From: Rhytidiadelphus loreus
Taxonomy: Eukaryota; Streptophyta; Bryopsida; Hypnales; Hylocomiaceae
Direction: 5' to 3'
Length of the DNA stretch: 64,000 bases
NCBI GenBank assembly: GCA_947034895.1
Contig: OX344765.1
Coordinates: forward strand, 27,161,001-27,225,000
Each line of letters begins with the position of its first letter. Positions within the stretch are counted from its first letter, which is position 1. The translations under genes and the position numbers were made by a program. Shown here piece by piece: positions 56,280 to 64,000 of this stretch. The notes below the pieces were generated by a model. The model searched no databases and had not been told where the DNA came from. It worked only from the letters and a program-made list of their open reading frames with translations.

Positions 56280-58330
56280 GTGAGATTGTTCTAGCAAGGA
56301 AACTAAGCTATAAGAAACTTTTTTTTTAATTGTGAAAAGTGAATTTAGAAATGAATCCTACAAGTTATTTTTTGAAAAAGATGCTATGAGTGTTTGAAAA
56401 ACAAGACTCTCCATGACTTTATCAACATTAGTCCAATGGAATGAATCAAAGTTTTCCATGTAGGTCAAAGTATTTTCTATGAGAAACAAAAATTTTAAAA
56501 TCATTATTAGTTTTTTGTGGTTTCTTTTGTATTGTCCAACAAACTACTTTAGAGGACAGGGTGGCATAACTTTTGCTCCAGGGCATCGAATGATATAAAA
56601 ATGGTTATACCAAGAAAGCTAATGACTATGTATTTCTATCTTCCAAAATAGTTTCAAAAATCAAATCAAAAATCAAGATCAAGGAAGCTTGCTCAATCCT
56701 TTAACTGTCTCTTAAGGGACATTTGGAACTTTAGGGGTTAAAATTGTAGGAAATGAGTGAATCCTTTGCCATGTGTATTTACTTTGTGACTCTATTTCAT
56801 TAGATATTTTTTGAGGTCTCTAAGAGATTGTTTTGGAATTATTTCCCTTGTTGTAAACCACTATTGCATTGTTGAATTATATAATAATAACAAATAATTT
56901 TAAAAATTGAAAATTGAAAAATTGAAAAATTGAATTTAAAATAAATATTTGAAAATAAATAAATAAATAATTATCCTAATCATATTAGATTGTTGATTTG
57001 TTGTTGTTCCCACAGTCCCCACAGTTCGGAGGCCTCAAAAACATCTAATGATTGAATTCATTAAATCATCACTTTCTAAACCAATTCTAAACCTTACAAC
57101 TCATCTTTTAAGCCCCATTCTACTTTCAAATGTCTTAATGTAAAATAGGGTAAAGTTTTCATTGCATTATAATAATGGAATATGTGAAATCAAGTTCAAT
57201 TGTAGGACTCTCAACTAGACTTAGATTGATTTTGGATCATGCTGTGTTAACCTTGGATTGCCTTTCAGTGGCCTAGTTTGGGATATTGCCATCCTCTCTT
57301 AGAAATGTATCTTGCCTTCAAGCTTGTGAAAAGAGAATGGGTGTACATACAACTACAACAATATACATTTTGAATGTAGAACACAAACAATATTTTCATC
57401 AATGTTGTGGTTCCAAATGCTTCAATTTGATGTAGAAATTGGAAGGTCATCATTAAGAAGAAGTCAATGGTGTAAAATTGATGGAAAACTTTGCAAGTGA
57501 CATGGATATTCTCTACACATTTAGCACATCATCAAAGAGAACAAGTACTCATGGATTCCTCTCATTTGAAGACTTTTGGGCATATAACTAAATTTGATAA
57601 AAAGAAATTAATGCCCCCCCCATTTTAGATGGCCTTTAGAATGATGAATTGTGCAACAAAACTTTTAGACTAGCCTAAACCTACAAAATTTTGTATCCAA
57701 AATTATTTCTCATATACTGGAAATTGAAATTTAGTGAGGACCATGTATGGGTTAAAGGAACAAAATCAAAACTAATTGTCTAAATTGAAAACCATTCTCA
57801 ATTGAAACAATAGAATATCTAGCTAAAACTCTAAAGGCAATTGCAATCAACACCAAGAAAACAACCCTGTACAAGCATTAAAACGCCCCAAGTGGCAAGC
57901 CTTTCATGTCCTCTTGGTCAAGTCAAAGGGCCCTAACCAATGTGCATCCTCTAAATAAATCTAGTCTCTATACAATAGAACTTCTATAAAAATGAACTTT
58001 TGGAAGCTAGTAACCTCTCCAAAGTGATATTATTCCTTCAATCCCAACTTGTATGCATTCAAGATGTACAAAATAATTAAAAAATGAAGGAAAACAACTT
58101 TAATCAAATTTGAAATCTAGATGTTGCTTTAGTAAATGTGACTTCAATCTAGAAGCACCACAAAATCATTGCAATCCACTAAAAGAAATTTAAAAAGTCA
58201 TTAATGCCACAATCCCTCTCTAAAGCAATAACCTCTTGTAATCAATTCTCTTCCTCTGGTTCTAAGGCTATTACTTGTACAACTCAAAATAAATTTTGTG
58301 CTTGAGTCCCCTAAAGTAAAGTATAGGAGA
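56280..58330. other. AT-rich DNA, no gene recognised
   Basis: Contains a short ATTGAAAA-type microsatellite at about 56903-56940 and scattered low-complexity tracts. No coding signal. Confidence 0.5.
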
Positions 58331-58336
58331 GGGTAA

Positions 58337-58760
58337 GGCCCGGTTCACACCGTTGGCCGGACAAACAGAGGTGAGGAACTTCAGGGCCAACAGTTCATCC
58401 GGCTCTTTCCTTCCACGTCGGATTCCATCGATGGTGCCGACCAATTCAGAGGATGTGGTTTTTAGACCACCGGCCGGCCCTAACCCTTGAAAGTTTCGTA
58501 AGTCAGGTTCCTTCAAACTCCCAACGAGAAAAAAGGTGAACATTACGATGAAAGAGGAGTGCTTCTCCACTGGAGAAGTTTGAAGCCACCTCGAGAGGAA
58601 GACCCAAAACTCCTCCTTTTCGTCCGCTGAGGTGGCTAACTCCACTCATGACCTGGCAACTTACAAACTCCCAGTTTGAAATCTCCACCGGACAAGACCC
58701 CGTCATTTCATCCAATCAGATTTCTCCTCCGTTTGTCCGGCCAGTGGTGTGAACCGGGCC
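58337..58760. mobile_element. PIF/Harbinger (Tourist-like) MITE, 424 bp
   Basis: The ends are inverted repeats of about 35 bp, starting GGCCCGGTTCACACC, with three mismatches. They are flanked by TAA on both sides (58334-58336 and 58761-58763). A GG-starting terminal repeat and a TAA/TTA duplication are the hallmarks of Harbinger-class MITEs. It is GC-rich against AT-rich flanks and so relatively young. The 124-codon minus frame inside has no transposase features. Confidence 0.85.
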
Positions 58761-59734
58761 TAAGATTGGCGGAAGTCATGGAGCGGTGGTGCCAGGGAAT
58801 GTTCACATTCTTCGAGAGAGGCATGAGACTCTCACTCCTCTTGGCCGGGAAGGTTTGATACCTTAACGGCTTCAATCCCGTCCCCATTGGATTTCGATGA
58901 TTATGATTCCTCTCCACTGAATGAAAGCCCTTGAGTTGCCGTGGCTTTTCCAATGTCGTTTCCAATGTCTCATTCTTGGAAACGTGACAGTAGGACATGA
59001 TGGAAGTTAGAGAATTGTGTGGTGGCTACAAAGGCTGCTACCTTAAGTTGGCTACCAAATCAATCATTTCACTGCTCACTCACAGATCTTTCTTGCAAAG
59101 AAATTCTCATTCTCATTCAATTGCTCCCCGAAAATCCAGTCATGTCAACCTGTCATACAGGCTCAGAAAAGTTGGGTACAAACTTCCCCAGGTAATGAAG
59201 AAACGTGCCGTGCTGTGGATGTCTGCTGCTGACATTCCACACACGCAAGTGCCGGTAGAAACAATCGAAGCTAACATCTAATCGAAGCTAAAACAATCGA
59301 AGCTAACAATCTTTAAGCTAAGTTAGTCCTCTACTTTAAGCAAAGTGACATGATTGGTGACACTTTCTTCCGATACAATTAGCCTGCAACAACAACAGTC
59401 CTAAGAGAACTGACTATGGTAGTGTGAGCTAATTCATCTTCTAATTCATGAAGTAAGGTAGAGAACAGACTTTTGAGAGAACACAGCAACCAGTTAACTT
59501 AGTTTTGGAGAAATCTTCAGCCGCAAGAGCCAAATCTGTTGAGAACAAGTTCTCATTATCACAATGGATCAATTTAAGTGAGCATTACACAATCAATCCC
59601 ATCTCCATTAAAATGTTAGTGGCCATAAACTGTTTTAACTAATATTTAGCCAAAACATGTTTACACCACTATCTAGAAGTCCTACCAAGTGTATAAATTG
59701 CTACAAAAGTAACAACCACCAAATGTGACACCTT

Positions 59735-59935
59735 TCAAAAACCGACTCCCATAAATTCTTGCCTAAAGTGTACAATCACTATTCATGAGAGCCTATTTTT
59801 AGCACTTTAAGTACACCTATTTTTAGCACTTTAAAAATTCATAGTTCATTCATATGGTGTCAAAAAAATGCATTCTAAGAGAATTCTAGAATCCTCTTTT
59901 GACCATCACAATTTTTTTTTCAATATAATAATGGG
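59735..59935 (+). repeat. Dispersed repeat R1, copy 2
   Basis: Counterpart of 10860-11060. A segment next to it (ACACCACTATCT-GAAGTCCTA) is repeated at about 59661 and 60004, so the region also has a direct repeat spaced about 343 bp. Confidence 0.6.
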
Positions 59936-60225
59936 AACCATGCTGAATTTTCTTATTAGGATGCAATTGCTGAGGGGGCCATAAATATTTAGTAAGGCAT
60001 GCTTACACCACTATCTGGAAGTCCTATCAAGTGTTATTGATATCAATCTGCTGGGTGGGGTGGGAGAGGGATTATGTTGATATCAATAAGGCTGTTGGAT
60101 CGTATCAGTCTAGTGGTGTGGTGCAACAATGGAAACTCCCATATGAACAGAAACTGCCGTAAAGGAAGATGACTTCAGCTTCAACTTCCAGATGCATACA
60201 TCACACTAATAATTTGACATTTTAC

Positions 60226-60231
60226 TTTATT
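60226..60231 (-). terminator. Candidate poly(A) signal of pyridoxal kinase
   Basis: AATAAA on the minus strand, about 210 nt after the TAG stop at 60440, in an AT-rich 3' flank. Plant poly(A) signals are loose, so this is only a candidate. Confidence 0.35.
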
Positions 60232-60439
60232 TTAATTTCTATTAGAAGGCATTGGGTTCAGATCATTAGCCTGCAAAAGTCATCATGCTTAAAATGACGT
60301 TCTTGCAACTTCTATGAAGTCACACTAAGGCAAGGTCTCGCAACCCAATCTAGGCTAACCTGAGAGACGCAAGTTAAATAGACTTGATAAATGTGCTACA
60401 TTAAAAGGACGGGGTGGAAGTGAAATGAACCTGTCACTG

Positions 60440-63400
60440 CTACAATTTTTCAGTGAAGAAATTAATTACAGGCGACTGTATTTCTTTGACACTTTGAATG
60501 AGGCGAAGCTCCAGTTGCTTGATTTTTTGCTTTGGTAGAACCCCTGCTTCGTCATAACTTGCGATGGTATTCCTTAGCACAGCCTGTAAATACACAAGGC
60601 GTAAGGATTTTCATTTCCAAGAAAAATCTATTCCATTCGTTACATAAATGCAACTTCAAGACGAAGGAAAACTATTGCTAACCATCAAACATTCGTAGAG
60701 AAAATCATGCAGAAAGGAATACGATACTGTGAATATGAGATATCCTACTTGAAGGCTCGACACCGCAAGCTCTGCTGCTTTATCCAGGTCGTCTGGAAAT
60801 TTCTGTAAAAAGCAATCGCGAAACCACTACTGTCTCAATCCACTTCTTATCATTAAAAAAATTAAAAATTAACTTTCAGCCAATTTTAATAATACCATCA
60901 ATACGGATCTTAGAAATCTGCAAGTGCTTCAGGAACAACTCACGATGGACAGTAAAGTCATCACAACAGCAGACTAACCCATGATGACCAGAAACTTACG
61001 TGACTCCATCCCAATAGAAGTGCTGTCATTAGATCTCCAGTGCCCTGGAAGTTTTCAGTACAAAAAGCGAGAGTATTAGAAGCCTTGATCCCCAAAAATT
61101 GTCAGAAATTATTACACAAATTACGTATCAGTAAGCAGGGAAGAACAGCAGATGACGTTTAGGATTTGCTCAGACCCTGCATGCAGCAACAACTAGCGCC
61201 AACTAGCTAGCTAGTGCCTTAGATGGACGATAACTAACCTCCTGTGTGCTACACAGACAAGGTAAGTAACATGAGAAAAGAGATTTCAGATAGCTAAGCG
61301 TCATTACTTGGTTGGGTGCGAGTGGAATTAGCACTTCAAACCATTGGTATGGGCACGGTTATCTATCTTAGAATGGGCACAAGTCGGGGAGTTAAGTCAT
61401 GGAAATGGATGTAAATTCAACGCCAATTAGTTAGCAGAAACTAGCACCAAATAGCTACCTGACGCTACTTTGACAGTGCGGGCACCGAGCAACTAATTCC
61501 AGCTAGCAAAAGTCGCTACTTGGTTGGAGCGGGAGGGGCCTTATTAGGCAGAAATGAGAAAGAATATACAGGCTAACAACAATCGCTGTAGAACTAGATA
61601 ACAATAGTCAGAAACAAGCCAAAACAACGTAACATCTATGTTCTTCCAAAACGTAACATCTATGTTCTTCCAAATGACCTAGGAGGGTGAAGTAGAATGT
61701 TTAAAATATGCTGGCAGGTGAAATTGCCATGCATTCTGTACAAAAGACAAATAACAAAAGGGCTTCCACATCGCACCATACAGATTGTTCTCAGACACGA
61801 AGTAGCTAGATTTGGGGGTACACTAATGTACCGTGAAGTATGAATGTAGCTTCGGTAAGACTATTTTGAACTGTTTCGGTGCCATTCCCTGCATGACCCA
61901 CCATGACAAGACCTCATAAGCCTCAACCTTTTAAATGAATAAAGAAGTTTCCATTTCACTTAAATATTTATATGCAAAAGATATAAGAAGTCAGAGTCCA
62001 ATTGATAGATTCCCTAAATCCATGTCTCAATTTCAAAGTCCTTCAGGTGAACATTGTGCAATTCTCATCAATTTATTATCGGCACGCTTTTGGGAACATG
62101 CTCGGTTTCGAGCGATCCCACCTTATTCCTTTGGTCATCGTAATAAATTGCTGGACTGGACATGAAAACTAGATGCATCCTGAAAATTACGCCACAAGTC
62201 CTTTCATCACACTAAATGAGCCCAGAAATCACAGGACTCACTTTGCTTTGTACGTGGCTGCCAAGGACTGTCAGCATGTTGTCTATTGATAGACTTGTGA
62301 TTACCACCTGCAGACAAATGATTCAAATTAGTAAGAATAAGGCCATCTTCCAGTATACAGTCAAGCCTCCATAATGGATGTCACAATATAAGTCTAAAAC
62401 ATATCTATATTTGATTATCTTTTGCTTGTAAGAAAATACAACAGAGATAGTGAAGATTTTTTACAGCCTCGCTGGTATCAGGCGTGCCTAGATAAATGCT
62501 AGAGGATAACGAGATGAAAATTGCACATTTGAGATGAAATTTTGGATGAAAATGGATGTAGAGGATGTAAAAGTTGACCAAAATTTATCAACAACTAAAA
62601 CTATTGGTTAATTCATGTCTATTAGGAAAGTCAGTACCTTCGAAGGACCTGCAGCATGCAGATCAGCACAAGCTTGTAATGCCTCTGCCTCTGTTTCAAT
62701 ACTGCCAACTTTGCCTTTCAGTTTCCTTTTTCACAGATAAGACAGGAAAGAGGAATATGGATGGTACTAAGCAGTTTCAATTTTTGCATCAAACTAGCAG
62801 AAAAGTTTGGGAATATTTTGAGAATGTTAATACACATGAGCATTTAGAAAAAAATAGTTCTTCCAATTTGAATCAACACAAGGCACAGTGATGCTACCGA
62901 CGACCAGTGAGTTGTTCCGCTTCAAAATGATTTGGCGTAATCATGGTTGCCACTGAAACTACCTGCAACATATTGGAAATGCTGCACAAATTTATAATGC
63001 ATTGAGGTCTATCTACGTGCAGACCATAGTTAAAATCTCAATCAAATAACATCAAGACGGAGCATTACAATGTTCAAGAACCAGAAAACCTTCTTGTTTT
63101 CAGAGAAGCTCCATCCTGGTCAAGTGGACCTGATGAACACATCAATTCCATACATAATCCTACAAGGTGTAATATTGGGCCTCCCTATAAAATAGCATAA
63201 ATTAAACAGAATTCAAATAAGGATGTCAAAGAACTGAGAAGAATCAAGGCTAATCCAAGGAACAAGTAAAAGAGAATATTACCTTTTCTCGATATACAGG
63301 AACCAGTTCTGGTGTCACGTAAAATTTTCCATCGTCACCCATCACAGGATCACATACTGGAAAAAGAGCAACCCAAATGATTTAGCCATTTTTATTACTT

Positions 63401-64000
63401 TACTTCTTACAATATCGTCGAAGATAATTACCGTAGTTCATTACACCAAATACACCATCATCTGTGGACCACAGTAATTGCGAGACACCGCAGTAATATA
63501 TACATATTCTGAATTTAGTGTGACATTTTTTACCAGATTGGAAGCTGCAGAGTAGCTCACAACCTCCTTGGACATAATTGTTGAGGGTCACATCAATTTT
63601 CCACCCACTACAATAGAACAACCGCAGTATATGGTGTGTTTAATGTAGTAATTATCTCGAGGAGTTATCAATTACAACATTGAATCTAATTGTAATTCTA
63701 CAAGAAGTAGAGAGCGACAGAAAATGTAACTACATAAGGAAAAAAAACGATACCGTAAATAAGGTTCGGGTTCACAGAGCGGAGCTTATCCACCACACGC
63801 AATACTGTTTCCAAGAATGAGACTGATCCGATGTACCCTGCCTCAAGAAATGAGATCGATCAAAACCAAAACTAACCGAAAGAAAATTTCACATAACAAG
63901 ACTCAAGAGAAATCCCATGCTCAGATCAACAAAATATAACAGATAGCTTAACACCTACCAAGTGCCAAAGCTAAAAATTGAAAGCCGATTTTTGAAGCTC
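60440..64000 (-). CDS. PDXK: Pyridoxal kinase (vitamin B6 salvage), 5' part beyond window
   Basis: Phosphorylates pyridoxal, pyridoxine and pyridoxamine with ATP to give the B6 vitamers' 5'-phosphates, in the cytosol (the Arabidopsis counterpart is SOS4). Exons, transcript order: 63837-63754 ([12 protein letters not shown]), 63356-63283 ([14 protein letters not shown]), 62962-62898 ([14 protein letters not shown]), 62701-62638, 62307-62242 (VVITSLSID), 61888-61832 ([15 protein letters not shown]), 61044-61000 ([15 protein letters not shown]), 60802-60749 ([14 protein letters not shown]), 60583-60440, stop TAG. All are GT-AG and in phase. GTGD carries the catalytic Asp of the ribokinase-like PdxK/PdxY family, and CDPVMGD is the nucleotide/metal loop. 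The exon before 63837 is uncertain. A 42-nt open stretch, 63959-64000, has a good donor and the right phase, but it lacks the expected YTHLLTG residues. The true exon may lie outside the window. Confidence 0.92.
61624..61673 (+). repeat. 24-bp tandem duplication in a pyridoxal kinase intron
   Basis: AACGTAACATCTATGTTCTT plus CC occurs twice in a row, within the intron between the exons at 61832-61888 and 61000-61044. Confidence 0.85.

Noticed and set aside
58271..58715. Minus-strand frames of 124 and 70 codons
   Set aside because: They lie mostly within the Harbinger-like MITE, lack any transposase motif, and extend across its terminal repeat.
61690..61740. Candidate pyridoxal kinase exon reading PAYF
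   Set aside because: It has no GT donor in frame. The proper exon ([11 protein letters not shown] to SYFT, 61832-61888) has correct phases on both sides.

Overview
The window is nuclear DNA of a land plant. Three conserved plant genes are present, all split by short GT-AG introns: an organelle-type glutamyl-tRNA synthetase (+ strand, 12 exons), HMG-CoA reductase (- strand, 4 exons) and pyridoxal kinase (- strand, running off the right edge). Every exon junction in the first two genes, and all but the edge junction in the third, was checked for reading-frame phase. Gene density is low (three genes in 64 kb) and introns are modest. This fits a repeat-rich land-plant genome, perhaps a non-seed plant (bryophyte, lycophyte or fern), but the lineage cannot be fixed from this sequence alone.

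Layout. 1-12.4 kb: AT-rich DNA with an inverted-repeat-bounded element (3.38-3.89 kb), a decayed reading frame (about 5.4-6.54 kb) and simple repeats. 12.47-19.86 kb: the GC-richer GluRS promoter/leader and gene, with a roughly 200-bp tandem repeat in intron 1. 19.9-28.1 kb: decayed repeats and a 40-bp perfect inverted repeat at 21.2 kb. 28.13-31.4 kb: HMGR and its GC-rich promoter, which holds a G-box inside an inverted repeat. 31.4-60.2 kb: about 29 kb without a recognisable gene, made of anciently diverged dispersed repeats, minisatellites, foldback elements and a MITE with Harbinger/Tourist features at 58.34-58.76 kb. 60.44-64 kb: pyridoxal kinase, 3' two-thirds.

The three genes are unrelated housekeeping functions: organellar translation and tetrapyrrole precursor supply, isoprenoid synthesis, and vitamin B6 salvage. 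Nothing suggests they work as a cluster. Exons are markedly more GC-rich than the surroundings. Repeat copies differ often by C-to-T and G-to-A changes, as expected of long-methylated transposon DNA. No intact autonomous transposon, tRNA, rRNA or CRISPR array was seen. I found no convincing new biological system. The most unusual items are the long perfect hairpin at 21.2 kb, a 33-bp minisatellite open as an 11-residue repeat, insertions dated by empty-site comparison within the window, and a decayed reading frame whose stops are all TAG or TGA.
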